From Nocardioides soli (lineage in GTDB: Bacteria > Actinomycetota > Actinomycetes > Propionibacteriales > Nocardioidaceae): a stretch of DNA of 64,000 nt. Below are positions 36,336 to 46,018 of the stretch, piece by piece. The notes under the pieces were generated by a model, which was not told the DNA's origin, did no database searches, and was given only the letters and a program-made list of their open reading frames with translations. The stretch lies in NCBI RefSeq assembly GCF_014191495.1, contig NZ_JACHWR010000001.1, positions 496,001-560,000 of the forward strand, in the 5' to 3' direction. Each line of letters opens with the position of its first letter. The stretch's first letter is position 1. The translations under genes were made by a program, and so were the position numbers.

Positions 36336-37327
36336 TAGGCCCGGTAGGTCACGTTGCTCACGGCGTACTCGGGAGCGAACTCGTAGTAGTCGCGAAGCGT
36401 GACCCAGAACCTGATCAGGTCCCGCTTCATGTCGTACGCCTCGTGGTCCTCGTACTCGGTGCGCGAGTGGACGATCAGGTGGTTGTTCAGGAACTGCATG
36501 TCACCGGGCTGGAAGATCATGTCGAGGTAGATCGAGGGCGAGCTGGCCACCTCGTCGAACATGTCGAGCGCCGCGATGGATCGCTCGGTCAGCCGCGGTG
36601 CGTCCTCATGGCGCTGGGACGACTCGATGTAGCTGCGGCCGTAGCGCGCGCTGAGCCGGCCCTGGTGGGCGCTGAAGATGGGCGACAGCTGGAAGCCGGG
36701 TCCCTCCGCGTCGATCGGGAGCCGCTTGTCGAAGGCGAAGCTCTCGTAGAGCTCGGCCACCAGCTGCGGATCGCGCCGCAGCATCTCGTTGTGGATGGCG
36801 GAGGAGCTCGCGATCCGGCTTGCTCCGCCGCTCTTCGCGGCCCGTCTGCACAGCAGCGCCACGACGTCCGAGCCGTCCACGTGGTAGTCGAGGGTGGCCG
36901 TGGTCTGGTACCCGCGGACCTCGGGGTCCCGGTAGTCCTTGCCCTGATCGCGGACGTGGACCAGGAGGTCGTTGCGGGCGTTCTGCGGCAGCGGGATGCC
37001 GATGTGCGAGCCGAGGATCCAGTAGGCCAGCTCGCACTCGGGCTCGCTCAGCTCGAAGACCGGAAGCCCTCGCACCAACGAGAACCCGAGCCCGTCCGTC
37101 AGCTGGTCCAGCACCTTCGCGATCAGCGGCTCGGTACGCGGCAGCGGGTAGTCGTCGCGCGTGATCTCCCCCAGGGGCGCCCCGCTCGCCTGGGCGTCCG
37201 CCACGGCCTGCAGCAGCTCATCGATGTTCTCCTGCTCGAGAACGACGGTCGCCTCCGGCGAATCGGCCACCTCGGGGCCGACCCAGGCAGCCGGGGAGTC
37301 AATGGGCTGGATGTTGGTGTGGTCCAT
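36335..37327 (-). CDS. TauD/TfdA-like 2-oxoglutarate/Fe(II) dioxygenase
   Basis: 330 residues of the double-stranded beta-helix TauD/clavaminate synthase superfamily. The facial triad is H149-x-D151 (LDYHVDGSD) and H287 (NNHLIVHSRTEY); the 2-oxoglutarate Arg is probably R306 in KRDLIRFWV. RGLPVFELSEPE at ~86-97 begins the core. Such enzymes cleave C-S, C-O or C-N bonds oxidatively. Substrate unknown; a sulfonate or aryl/alkoxyacetate fits the neighbouring transporter. Start at MDHTNIQP, with GGAAGG about 13 bases upstream; an ATG 33 bp further up is possible. Its stop codon is in the 162-bp repeat. Confidence 0.85.
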   Translation of the reverse strand: MDHTNIQPIDSPAAWVGPEVADSPEATVVLEQENIDELLQAVADAQASGAPLGEITRDDYPLPRTEPLIAKVLDQLTDGLGFSLVRGLPVFELSEPECELAYWILGSHIGIPLPQNARNDLLVHVRDQGKDYRDPEVRGYQTTATLDYHVDGSDVVALLCRRAAKSGGASRIASSSAIHNEMLRRDPQLVAELYESFAFDKRLPIDAEGPGFQLSPIFSAHQGRLSARYGRSYIESSQRHEDAPRLTERSIAALDMFDEVASSPSIYLDMIFQPGDMQFLNNHLIVHSRTEYEDHEAYDMKRDLIRFWVTLRDYYEFAPEYAVSNVTYRA

Positions 37328-37461
37328 CGTGTGCACAAACCTTCCATCGTCGGAATTCATGGTGCGGAAACAGATCTCGTGGATACGGATCACGGCCGCG
37401 ATTCGGCCTGTGTTGCGTCTCACATTGCGATCCAACGTACCGTAAAACGAGATGATCGGGA

Positions 37462-37469
37462 CTGTCTAG
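37462..37469. promoter_or_regulatory. CTGTCTAG octamer in the dioxygenase promoter region
   Basis: The same octamer recurs at 38651-38658 in the IclR/malate synthase divergent promoter, in similar contexts (GACTGTCTAG and GGCTGTCTAG). Its presence in both promoter regions of the cluster makes it a candidate half-site for the IclR regulator. Only the repeat itself is seen; the assignment is inference. Confidence 0.4.
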
Positions 37470-37512
37470 AGGATCCTGGAAAAGTCCTGAAAATAGATTT
37501 CAAATAGCAAAC

Positions 37513-37570
37513 AAGGGCGCGTCGAAGTGCGCGGTAGAGGGGGGTCTCTCCGCGCTCTCGACACGCCCTT
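37513..37570 (-). terminator. Terminator of the IclR gene
   Basis: On the minus strand, outer arms AAGGGCGTGTCGA and TCGACGCGCCCTT (one mismatch) surround an inner GCGCGG/AGAG stem, and TTGTTTGCTATTTG follows directly. A long GC stem followed by a T-rich tail is the classical factor-independent form, rare in this window. It would end transcripts of the IclR gene before the dioxygenase. Confidence 0.75.
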
Positions 37571-37802
37571 CTGAGGCATGTTTCACGGGGCGTCCGGCAC
37601 CGAGGCCGAAGCGCTGGAAAAAGAATCGCCTTTGCATTTCTTGACCGCAGGCGACGCGCGCCGCGCAGACCGGCCTGTCACTCACCGGAAATGCAATATG
37701 CGTCCGATATCTAAAATGACGATCTATCGATGGCAGGGACCACCCGAACCCGACGGAGACATCCGTTCGGGCATTCCCACCCTCCTCACGATCTCCGTTT
37801 CC

Positions 37803-38600
37803 TCATCCCTTCGCCATGCCGGCAGCGCCGATCGACATCTCGCCCGCCAGCCGCTCGGCGGCACCCTGCAGCAGCGGAACGGCGCGAGCGATGATGTCGT
37901 CGGTCATGCGGGCCCGAGGACCCGACACCGACACGGCCATCCAGGACATCCGCTCCGCCTTGATCGGGACGGCCACGCACCTGACCCCGATCTCCTTCTC
38001 CTCCTCGTCCATCGCATAGCCGAGTCGGCGGATCTCCGCCAGGTCGGCGAACAGTGCGGTCTCGGTGGTCAGGGTGTGCGGCGTGTAGCCCGGCAAGCCG
38101 ACCCGGTCGATGACACTGCGGATCTGGTCGTCGTCCAGCTGCGCGAGCAGAGCCTTGCCCACCCCGCTGCAGTGCAGCTCGACCTGGCGTCCCACCTCGG
38201 TGAACATGCGCATCGCGTGACGTGAGGGGACCTGGGCGACGTACTCGGCGTGCGCTCCGGTCAGGATCGCGAGGTTCGCGGTCTCGCCGAGCGCATCGAC
38301 CAGCTCGCCGAGGATCGTCTGGGTGTTGACGCCCACCATCGAGCTGGCGGTCGCCCCCAGCGGAACCAACCGGAACCCGAGCGCGTAGCGACGATTCGGC
38401 ATCTGGCGCATGTAGCCCCGGTCGACCATGGTCTGCAGGAGCCGATGGATCGTCGGCAACGGGATGTCGGACGCCGCCGCGATCTCCCCGATCGCCAGAT
38501 GGCCGCCCCCGGCGGCCACGATCTCCAGCAGGTCCAGGGCGCGATGAACCGACTGGACGCCGCCGCTGCTACGGCGCGATTCGCCGTCAGGAACCACCAT
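37803..38600 (-). CDS. IclR-family transcriptional regulator
   Basis: 265 residues from the ATG preceded by a GGAGAGG site; a TTG 39 bp upstream is less likely. A winged helix occupies ~18-80 (GGVQSVHRALDLLEIV, IAAASDIPLPTIHRLLQTMVDRGYM), then the IclR effector domain with GLGATAS-like and SGVGKALLAQL elements and GVRCVAVPI. The family often senses glyoxylate, aromatic acids or similar metabolites. It is divergent from malate synthase G with 114 bp between, so glcB is its probable target; the dioxygenase gene follows downstream on the same strand. Confidence 0.9.
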   Translation of the reverse strand: MVVPDGESRRSSGGVQSVHRALDLLEIVAAGGGHLAIGEIAAASDIPLPTIHRLLQTMVDRGYMRQMPNRRYALGFRLVPLGATASSMVGVNTQTILGELVDALGETANLAILTGAHAEYVAQVPSRHAMRMFTEVGRQVELHCSGVGKALLAQLDDDQIRSVIDRVGLPGYTPHTLTTETALFADLAEIRRLGYAMDEEEKEIGVRCVAVPIKAERMSWMAVSVSGPRARMTDDIIARAVPLLQGAAERLAGEMSIGAAGMAKG

Positions 38601-38650
38601 CCGCCGTACCCCTCTCCTCGCCAGCGGGCCGTTTGACAACCACCCTCAGG

Positions 38651-38698
38651 CTGTCTAGTTTCCACTATCCAGACGGAGATTTCCACATCTCGGAAACT
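38651..38698. promoter_or_regulatory. Candidate IclR operator in the glcB promoter
   Basis: AGTTTCC (38657-38663) and GGAAACT (38692-38698) form a perfect inverted repeat, and a tighter TTTCC (38680-38684)/GGAAA (38692-38696) repeat overlaps it. The CTGTCTAG octamer starts the region. TTTCC/GGAAA dyads resemble operators described for several IclR proteins. The region sits in the divergent gap, 17 bp from the glcB start. Confidence 0.5.
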
Positions 38699-38714
38699 TA
38701 CGCAAGGGGTTGGC

Positions 38715-40889
38715 ATGCCAGATCGGGTACGCGTCGGACGGCTGAGCGTCGCGGAGGTGCTGCATCGGTTCATCGTCGAGGAGGCGCTGCCGGGCTCCGG
38801 AGTCGAGCCGGACAGCTTCTGGGCCGGCGCGGACGCGATCATCCACGAGCTCTCCGGCCGCAACGCCGCCCTGGTCGCTCGGCGCCGTGAGCTGCAGCAG
38901 CTCATCGACGACTACCACCGGGCCGCCCCGGGCTCGCCCGACCCCGCCGCCTACCGGCGCTTCCTCGAGGAGATCGGCTACCTGGCCGAGGACCCCGAGG
39001 ACTTCGCGATCACCACCGCGGGCGTGGACGTCGAGATCGCCGAGCAGGCCGGTCCGCAGCTCGTCGTACCGCTGCTCAACGCCCGGTTCGCGACGAACGC
39101 CGCCAACGCGCGGTGGGGGTCGCTGTACGACGCGCTCTACGGCACCGACGCGATCCCGGAGGACGACCTCCTCGCCCGCGGCGCCGGCTACAACACCGTG
39201 CGCGGCGCCGAGGTCATCGCGCGGGGACGCGCACTGCTCGACGCCCACTTCGGCCTTGCCGGCGGCTCCCATGTCGACGCGACGTCGTACTCGATCGACG
39301 CGCAGGGCCTGGCCGTCCACGTCAAGGACGAGGTGCTGCGCCTGGCGGACCCGACACAGCTGGTCGGTCACCGCGGGCCGGCCGGCGAGCCCGACGCGAT
39401 CGTCCTGGTCCACCACGGACTGCACCTCGAGATCCTGATCGACCGCGCCGACACCGTCGGCTCGACGGACACCGCCGGCGTCAAGGACCTCGTGCTGGAG
39501 TCGGCGGTCTCGACGATCATGGACCTCGAGGACTCGGTCGCGGCGGTCGACGCCGACGACAAGGTGCAGGCCTACCGCAACTGGCTGCGCCTCATGCAGG
39601 GCACGTTGGCCGCGGAGGTCACCAAGAACGGGCGCACGTTCACCCGCGCGATGAACCCCGACCGGGAGTGCACGTCGCCCGGAGGCGAGACCGTGACGCT
39701 CCACGGTCGCTCCCTGCTCTTCATCCGCCAGGTCGGGCACCTCATGACGACCGACGCGGTGCTCGACGAGCACGGCGACGAGGTGCCCGAGGGCATCCTC
39801 GACGCGCTGGTCACCGGGCTCGGCAGCGTCCACGACCTGCGCGGCAACTCGCGCCTGCGCAACTCACGCACGGGCTCGATGTACGTCGTCAAGCCCAAGC
39901 TGCACGGTCCCGACGAGGTCGCCTTCACGTGCGAGCTGTTCGCCCGGGTCGAGGAGGTCCTGGGCCTGGCCCCGCTCACGATCAAGATCGGCATCATGGA
40001 CGAGGAGCGGCGGACCAGCCTCAACCTGAAGTCCTGCATCTCGGCCGCGCGCGATCGGGTCGCCTTCATCAACACCGGGTTCCTGGACCGGACCGGCGAC
40101 GAGATCCACACCTCGATGCAGGCCGGTCCCCTGGTCCGCAAGAACGACATGCGAAGCGCGACCTGGATCCGCGCCTACGAGGCGTCCAACGTCGACATCG
40201 GCCTGGCCTGCGGTCTCCGGGGGCGCGCGCAGATCGGCAAGGGCATGTGGGCCGCGCCCGACAACATGGCCGAGATGCTCGCCAAGAAGATCGACCATCC
40301 CCGGTCGGGCGCCACCTGCGCCTGGGTGCCGTCGCCGACGGCCGCGACCCTCCATGCGATCCACTATCACCAGGTCGACGTGCACCGGGTGCAGCGCGAG
40401 CTCGCGGGAAGGAGCCGCACGTCGAAGGCGGAGCTCCTGACGATCCCCCTGGGCGACCCGGCCGCATGGTCCGCCGCCGAGCGGCAGGCCGAGCTCGACA
40501 ACAACATCCAGGGGACGCTGGGGTACGTCGTGCGGTGGATCGACGCGGGCGTCGGCTGCTCGAAGGTGCCGGACATCGACGGCGTTCCGCTCATGGAGGA
40601 CCGCGCGACCTGCCGGATCTCCTCGCAGCACGTCGCGAACTGGCTCGCGCACGGCGTCGTCTCGGCCGACCAGGTCGAGGAGACGCTGCGCCGGATGGCC
40701 ATGGTCGTGGACGGTCAGAATGCCGACGACCCGACGTACGTCCCGATGGCGCCCGCCTACGACGGCGAGGCCTTCCTCGCCGCACGCGACCTCGTCCTCC
40801 AGGCGACGGAGCAGCCCAGCGGCTACACCGAGCCGATCCTGCATCGGCGCCGGGTGACCGCCAAGACCCACACCACCAGGAGCAGCTGA
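38715..40889 (+). CDS. glcB: Malate synthase G
   Basis: 724 residues, the normal G-isoform length. It condenses glyoxylate with acetyl-CoA to malate. The Mg-binding and catalytic parts are seen in [44 protein letters not shown] read as GSMYVVKPK and the region [17 protein letters not shown]; the C-terminal catalytic Asp is expected near [19 protein letters not shown]. It uses glyoxylate made by an isocitrate lyase or, here, perhaps from the adjacent catabolic genes. The next gene starts within its stop (TGATG), so they are coupled. Confidence 0.96.
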   Translation: MPDRVRVGRLSVAEVLHRFIVEEALPGSGVEPDSFWAGADAIIHELSGRNAALVARRRELQQLIDDYHRAAPGSPDPAAYRRFLEEIGYLAEDPEDFAITTAGVDVEIAEQAGPQLVVPLLNARFATNAANARWGSLYDALYGTDAIPEDDLLARGAGYNTVRGAEVIARGRALLDAHFGLAGGSHVDATSYSIDAQGLAVHVKDEVLRLADPTQLVGHRGPAGEPDAIVLVHHGLHLEILIDRADTVGSTDTAGVKDLVLESAVSTIMDLEDSVAAVDADDKVQAYRNWLRLMQGTLAAEVTKNGRTFTRAMNPDRECTSPGGETVTLHGRSLLFIRQVGHLMTTDAVLDEHGDEVPEGILDALVTGLGSVHDLRGNSRLRNSRTGSMYVVKPKLHGPDEVAFTCELFARVEEVLGLAPLTIKIGIMDEERRTSLNLKSCISAARDRVAFINTGFLDRTGDEIHTSMQAGPLVRKNDMRSATWIRAYEASNVDIGLACGLRGRAQIGKGMWAAPDNMAEMLAKKIDHPRSGATCAWVPSPTAATLHAIHYHQVDVHRVQRELAGRSRTSKAELLTIPLGDPAAWSAAERQAELDNNIQGTLGYVVRWIDAGVGCSKVPDIDGVPLMEDRATCRISSQHVANWLAHGVVSADQVEETLRRMAMVVDGQNADDPTYVPMAPAYDGEAFLAARDLVLQATEQPSGYTEPILHRRRVTAKTHTTRSS

Positions 40890-41317
40890 TGTCCCTCGAC
40901 CTCGCCACCGCCCGCGCGATGATCGCCGCCGCCCTCGACCATGGATCCGCGGCGGGCCTCAAGCCGCTGACGGCGGTGGTGCTCGACGCCGGCGGCCATC
41001 TCATCGCCGCCGAGCGCTCCGACGGCTCGTCCAACAAGCGGTTCGAGATCGCCTTCGGCAAGGCCCACGGGGCGATCTCGCTCGGCATGGGGTCCCGCGC
41101 GCTGATGGCCCGCGCCGAGCAGCAGGGCTACTTCGTCGCCGCCGTGACCTCGGCCGTCGGCGGGGCGCTCGTGCCGGTCCCCGGCGGCGTGCTGGTCAAG
41201 GACGGTGGCGGGACCGTGATCGGCGCCCTCGGTGTCACCGGGGACACCTCGGACCACGACGAGGCGGCCGCCGTGGCCGGCATCGAGTCCGTCGGACTCC
41301 TCCCCCAGCCCGACTGA
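40889..41317 (+). CDS. GlcG/HbpS-like (DUF336) protein
   Basis: 142 residues of the HbpS/GlcG fold (PF03928). LKPLTAVVLDAGGHLIAAERSDGS, the Gly-rich VPVPGGVLV and the end GVTGDTSDHDEAAAVAGI are typical. The start codon overlaps the glcB stop (TGATG). In E. coli glcG lies in the glycolate operon; its role is not known, though relatives bind haem or corrinoids. No signal peptide, so cytoplasmic. Confidence 0.88.
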   Translation: MSLDLATARAMIAAALDHGSAAGLKPLTAVVLDAGGHLIAAERSDGSSNKRFEIAFGKAHGAISLGMGSRALMARAEQQGYFVAAVTSAVGGALVPVPGGVLVKDGGGTVIGALGVTGDTSDHDEAAAVAGIESVGLLPQPD

Positions 41318-41358
41318 GCCGCCGGTCCCAGGGAGGCATCAGCCGGTGGTGCCGGGCG

Positions 41359-42561
41359 TCAGTGCTCGGCCCGGCCCACCGGCTGGTCCGGAGCCGCGGC
41401 GGACGTCGGCGCCCGCCGCTCCCGCGCGGCGAACACCGTGGCGGCCGCGGGGATCATCAGCGCCGCGATGACGAGCAGCGTCTCCAGGGTGCCGACATGG
41501 TCAGCGAGCAGCCCGAGCAGCGGCGGCCCGGCCAGGAAGGCGGTGTAGCCGATCGTGGAGACCGCGCTCACCCGGCGGGCGGCGCGCAGCGGGTCGTCCG
41601 CGGCCGCGCTCATGCCGACCGGGAAGCCCAGCGAGGCACCGAGGCCCCACACCACGATGCCGATCCCGACGAGCACGATGCTGCCGCCGAACACGATGAG
41701 CAGGATGCCGGCGAACGCCGCGGCGGCACTGCTCCACAGCACGGGGGCGCGGCCGTAGCGGTCGAGGACCACCGGGCCGTAGAGGCGGCCGGCCATCATC
41801 GAGCAGACGAAGACGGTGAAGCCGGTGACGCCGACCCAGTGCCGCACGTCGTACCCGTCGATCAGCGCGAGCGACAGCCAGTCGTTGGCGGCCCCCTCGG
41901 AGAGCGCGAACGCCATCACCATGACGCCGATCGCCAGCGTGCGCGGCTCGCGCCACGGCGACCAGCCGGTCGACGTGGCGCTGTCCGGGTGCTCCTCCTT
42001 CGCGGGGAGGTACGCCGCGGCCGCGCGCCAGGTCGCGATCGCGGCCAGCACCGCGAAGCCGGGCACGTGCAGCAGCAGCGGCGCGTGCAGGGCCGCCATC
42101 GGGATGCCGATGCCGGCGCCGGCGAACGAGCCGAGGCTCCAGCCGGCGTGGAAGCGCGGCATGATCGTCCGCTCGAGGCGGTGCTCCACCTCGGCGGCCT
42201 CGACGTTCATCGAGACGTCCCAGGTCGCGATGCCGATGCCGTCGACGAAGAAGCCGATCGCGGTCAGCGCGATCAGGTCGGTCACCACGCCGGTCATCGC
42301 GACGGTCAGCCCGACGGAGACCAGCACCGCACCGAACCGGGTCACGGCGGCGGCGCTGTAGCGGTCGATGAGCCGGCCGCTGAGCGGCAGCGCGATCACC
42401 GATCCGATCGAGATGGCGAGCAGCAGCAGGCCGAGGGAGGCGTTGCCGAGGTCGAGCGCGCTGCGGATGTCGGGCAGCCGGGAGACCATGGTGGCGAAGC
42501 AGAAGCCGTTGAGTGCGAAGCTCAGCGCCACCGCGTTGCGGGTGTGGAGCAGGGACGTCAC
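41359..42561 (-). CDS. MFS transporter
   Basis: 400 residues, twelve predicted helices. GTG start reading MTSLLHTRNAVALSFALNGFC; early motif RLPDIRSALDLGNASLGLLLLA and a loop 2-3 SGRLIDRYSAAAVTRFG of the drug/sugar-resistance type. Similar proteins (YbjJ-like) are of unknown substrate. It is convergent with the glcG-like gene and lies downstream of the large regulator on the same strand, 68 bp away. Confidence 0.88.
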   Translation of the reverse strand: MTSLLHTRNAVALSFALNGFCFATMVSRLPDIRSALDLGNASLGLLLLAISIGSVIALPLSGRLIDRYSAAAVTRFGAVLVSVGLTVAMTGVVTDLIALTAIGFFVDGIGIATWDVSMNVEAAEVEHRLERTIMPRFHAGWSLGSFAGAGIGIPMAALHAPLLLHVPGFAVLAAIATWRAAAAYLPAKEEHPDSATSTGWSPWREPRTLAIGVMVMAFALSEGAANDWLSLALIDGYDVRHWVGVTGFTVFVCSMMAGRLYGPVVLDRYGRAPVLWSSAAAAFAGILLIVFGGSIVLVGIGIVVWGLGASLGFPVGMSAAADDPLRAARRVSAVSTIGYTAFLAGPPLLGLLADHVGTLETLLVIAALMIPAAATVFAARERRAPTSAAAPDQPVGRAEH

Positions 42562-42629
42562 CGCCCCAGCGTTCCCGATCCGGCACCGCTCCTCCAAACC
42601 GGTACCCGACCGGTCCCAGACGGGCCGCG

Positions 42630-45600
42630 TCAGAAGCCGTGGGTACGGCGCAGGCCGGCGAACCAGTCGGCGAACACCGGGATCCGCCACGACGCGGCCT
42701 GCACGAGCGCGGCATCGGCGTGCCGGGCCGCGAGCTCCGACTCCCCGACCGCTGCCGCGGCCATGGCCAGGTAGGCGTCCACCGGGCCGATCGCCAGCGC
42801 GGAGCCACCGCAGGCGCTGCGGCCCGACGCCGGCGCCAGCCGCTCGTAGGCGCCCGCGGCGAGGCCGCGCTCGCCGAGGTAGAGCGCCAGCTCGGCGCCG
42901 TGGGCCCAGGCGAGCAGCGAGATCTCGTTGTGGTGCTCCAGCGGCGCGCCGCGGGCGGCGTACGTCGCCCGCGCCCGCTCGTGCTCCCCGGCCCGCCAGA
43001 GGAAGACCGCGATGCTCGCCGCGAAGGGGTACGACGACTCGTCGAACATCTCGAGCACCGGCACCATGTCGAGCGACCGCCCCTGCCACAGGGAGATCGC
43101 GAGCCGCGCGGCGAGCACGGTCTCGCCGCCGGTGTCGTGCGTGATCCGCCGGTCGAGCGCCTCCAGGTGCTCCAGGTGACGCGCGCAGTCGTCCCAGCGG
43201 CCCGCCATCGCCAGCCACGGCAGCTCCAGGCCCTCGAGCGCCAGCTCGCCGAACGCGATCCGCAACTCCTCGGCCTGTGCTCGCGCGGCGGCGGCCTGGG
43301 ACCACATCTCGTCGATCCGGCCGGCCTCGCCCAGCGCCGCCGCTCGCAGCACCGAGGAGACCAGGTGCGCCCGGGGTCGGCCGAGTCGGTCGGCCAGCTC
43401 GACGGCCTCGGTGATGATCTCCAGGCGGTACGGCGCGTTGCTCGGCGCCCAGAGCCCCGCGAAGTAGATCTGGCAGGCGTCCAGCAGCAGCACCGGGTCG
43501 CCGAGCCGCCGGGCCATCGCCAGCCCCTCGTCGGCGAGCGCGGTCAGCTCGTCGAAGGAGGCGCTCTCGCCGAGCTCGTTGGCCAGGGCGAGCAGCACCC
43601 GGCAGCGCAGCGCGCCGTCCTCCGGCGGGAGCCGGTCCAGGCTGCCCCGCAGCGCTCCCACGACGGTCGGGTTGACCTCGCCGGGCCCGGCCGAGCGCCA
43701 CAGCACGCCCTGGCTGGTCGACACCGCGGCGGCGGCGACCGCCTCGGGGTCGCGCAGCTGCTTGCCGGTCTCGATCGCCTGCTCGACGCTCGCGACCAGG
43801 TCGGGCAGCTGAGCGGCCCAGCGGTAGGACTCGATCAGCGCGGTCAGGATCGCGTAGCGGTCCCGCGGCGTCCCCTGCCCGTCGCCGTCGAGGGAGACCA
43901 GCGCGCCCTCGAGCAGCTCGGCCGCCTCGTCGTACGCATAGAGCCGCCGGGAGAGGTCAGCGGCGTCGACGGCCGCGCGCCAGGCCCGGTCGGCGTACGA
44001 CGGGCCGGCCTCGCGCCAGTGCCGGGCCAGCTCCGTCTCGCGTCCGGGCGCCCCGCTGAGCGCCTCGGCCACCCGGGCATGGGTGCGCGCCCGACGGCTC
44101 AGGCTCAGCCCGGCCCGGAGGGTGTCGCGGACCAGGGCGTGCGCGAAGAGGTACCGGTCGATGCCGTCCTCGCGGACCAGCCCGGCCGCCTGCGCGGGCT
44201 CCACGACGTCGAGCAGGTCGTCCTCGTCGATGCCGGTGACGGTCGCCAGCGTCGGGACGTCGAACGTCCGGCCGATCACCGACGCCGACCGCAGCGCCGC
44301 GACCGTCGCCTCCGGCAGCCGGGCCAGGCGCTGGTTGAGCACGTCGGCGACCGCGCCCGGCAGCTCCTCACCCTCGCCGCCCCCGCTGCCGAGCCGGGCG
44401 AGCTCGACCAGGAAGAACGGGTTGCCGTCGGTGCGCTCGCGCAGCACCGCAACGGCGGCCGGGGCCAGCTCGCGGGACGCGATGCTGGCGAAGACCGCCG
44501 CCGCCTCGGTGGGGGCGAGGCCGGACAGCTCGACGCGGACGGCGTGCATCCGGGCGAGCGCCTCCGAGACCTCGGCCAGCAGCCCGCTCGCCTCCGCCGG
44601 GCTGCGCCAGGTGGCGACGACGAGGAGCCGGGCCAGGTCGCTGGTCTCGACCAGCAGCCGGAGCACGCGCAGGGTCGAGGCGTCGGCCCACTGCAGGTCG
44701 TCGAGCACCACCACGACGGTCCGGTCTCGAGCGGCGCTCCGGACCGTCTCGACGATCCGCTCCCAGGCCCGGAACTGCTCGCCGTCCCCGCCGTCACCGG
44801 CGGCACCGGTCGTCGTCTCGTCGAGGAGGCTGGCGCCGAGTCCCTCGAGCACGGAGCGCCACGGCCACAGCGGCGGCGCGCCGTCGTCCTGCGAGCACCG
44901 GCCCACCAGGGCGAGCATGCCCCGCTGCCGAGCGCGGGCGATCAGCTCGGCCGCGAGCCGCGACTTGCCGATGCCGGGCTCGCCGGTGATCACGGCGTAC
45001 GACGGAGCGCCCCCGTCGGCGCGCTCGATGGTCGCGAGCAGCGCCGCCAGGTCCTCGTCCCGCCCGACCATCGGCCAGGGCGCGACCGGCTCGGCCTCGG
45101 CGGCCGGCCCCGGGCTGGGCCGCGGGGCATCGGGAGTCTCGGGAACCGGCGGCGACGCGGTCGCGGCAACGCGGGGACGCACCCACTCCAGGTCAGGGTC
45201 CTGACGCAGCACCGCGGCCTGCAGCTCGCGCAGGTCGGCCGACGGCTCGATCCCGAGCTCCTCGTCGAGGACGCCCCGCAGCCGGGCGAGCGCGTCGAGC
45301 GCGTCGGCCTGGCGGCCGCTGCGGGTCAGGGCGACCGCGCAGAGCGCCCACAGCCGCTCGCGCAGCGGGTGGGCCGCGATCAGCGCCTCGAGCTCGGCGA
45401 CCACCGCCGCGTGCCGGCCCAGGGCCAGCTCGACGACCGCCCGGTCCTCGACCGCGACCAGCCGCAGCTCCTCGAGGCGCGCACGCTCGGCGACCGCCGG
45501 GTCGGCGTCACCGAGCTCGGCGTACGGCGTACCGCGCCAGAGGTCGAGCGCCTCGGCCAGCGCCGCGGCGGAGCGCTCCAGGTCGGGCTCGCCCAGCGGT

Positions 45601-45980
45601 GCCGCTCCCCAGACTGGCAGCGGCTGCAACCTCCGGTGCTCGTCGGAGACGGCCCGCTCGAACCGGTGTGCGTCGAGGTCGTCGCCGGGCACCCGCAGCG
45701 CGTAGCCCGGTGCCACGGTGACCAGCACCTCGGCCGGCGCCCGGCGCTGCCGCCCCGGCTCCAGCACGCGCCGCAGGTGGGAGACGTACCCCTGGAGCGT
45801 GCCGGTCACCCCGGGCGGGGCGCCGTCTCCCCAGAGCAGGTCGACGATCCCGTCCACCGAGACCGGCCGGCCGCCGGAGAGCGCGAGCGCTGCGACGAGT
45901 GCGCGCTGCTTCGGGGTGCCGAGGTCGACCGGCGCGCCCGCGAGCCGGACCTCGACCGGACCCAGCACCGACACCTCCAC
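42630..45980 (-). CDS. SARP/AfsR-type ATPase regulator (BTAD + AAA + TPR)
   Basis: 1116 residues. Residues 1-95 form the OmpR-like DNA-binding domain of SARPs (VSVLGPVEVRL, TPKQRALVAALALSGGR, LQGYVSHLRRVLEP), followed by the BTAD helical domain to ~260. The ATPase module has Walker A GEPGIGKS (333-340), Walker B VVVVLDDLQWAD, and a LuxR-MalT-like NB-ARC arrangement; the remaining 500 residues are TPR-type helices. No C-terminal LuxR DNA-binding helix is seen. It should act as a transcription activator, probably of the divergent FAD oxidase gene (117-bp gap). GTG start MEVSVLGP gives the standard first strand. Confidence 0.9.
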   Translation of the reverse strand: MEVSVLGPVEVRLAGAPVDLGTPKQRALVAALALSGGRPVSVDGIVDLLWGDGAPPGVTGTLQGYVSHLRRVLEPGRQRRAPAEVLVTVAPGYALRVPGDDLDAHRFERAVSDEHRRLQPLPVWGAAPLGEPDLERSAAALAEALDLWRGTPYAELGDADPAVAERARLEELRLVAVEDRAVVELALGRHAAVVAELEALIAAHPLRERLWALCAVALTRSGRQADALDALARLRGVLDEELGIEPSADLRELQAAVLRQDPDLEWVRPRVAATASPPVPETPDAPRPSPGPAAEAEPVAPWPMVGRDEDLAALLATIERADGGAPSYAVITGEPGIGKSRLAAELIARARQRGMLALVGRCSQDDGAPPLWPWRSVLEGLGASLLDETTTGAAGDGGDGEQFRAWERIVETVRSAARDRTVVVVLDDLQWADASTLRVLRLLVETSDLARLLVVATWRSPAEASGLLAEVSEALARMHAVRVELSGLAPTEAAAVFASIASRELAPAAVAVLRERTDGNPFFLVELARLGSGGGEGEELPGAVADVLNQRLARLPEATVAALRSASVIGRTFDVPTLATVTGIDEDDLLDVVEPAQAAGLVREDGIDRYLFAHALVRDTLRAGLSLSRRARTHARVAEALSGAPGRETELARHWREAGPSYADRAWRAAVDAADLSRRLYAYDEAAELLEGALVSLDGDGQGTPRDRYAILTALIESYRWAAQLPDLVASVEQAIETGKQLRDPEAVAAAAVSTSQGVLWRSAGPGEVNPTVVGALRGSLDRLPPEDGALRCRVLLALANELGESASFDELTALADEGLAMARRLGDPVLLLDACQIYFAGLWAPSNAPYRLEIITEAVELADRLGRPRAHLVSSVLRAAALGEAGRIDEMWSQAAAARAQAEELRIAFGELALEGLELPWLAMAGRWDDCARHLEHLEALDRRITHDTGGETVLAARLAISLWQGRSLDMVPVLEMFDESSYPFAASIAVFLWRAGEHERARATYAARGAPLEHHNEISLLAWAHGAELALYLGERGLAAGAYERLAPASGRSACGGSALAIGPVDAYLAMAAAAVGESELAARHADAALVQAASWRIPVFADWFAGLRRTHGF

Positions 45981-46018
45981 GCCGGAAGCGTAGATCCCGG
46001 CGGCCCGGCTCCGCTCCC

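Larger units (their letters stand above)
37328..37802. other. Regulatory spacer between dioxygenase and IclR genes
   Basis: 475 bp, clearly more AT-rich than its surroundings in the 37440-37510 and 37690-37740 parts. It holds the dioxygenase promoter, a shared CTGTCTAG octamer (37462-37469) and the stem-loop after the IclR gene. A 61-codon minus-strand frame around 37500-37685 shows no domain and crosses the stem, so I do not call it. Confidence 0.6.

Noticed and set aside
37500..37685. 61-codon frame upstream of the dioxygenase
   Set aside because: It spans the IclR terminator stem, has no ribosome-binding site and no recognisable motif.
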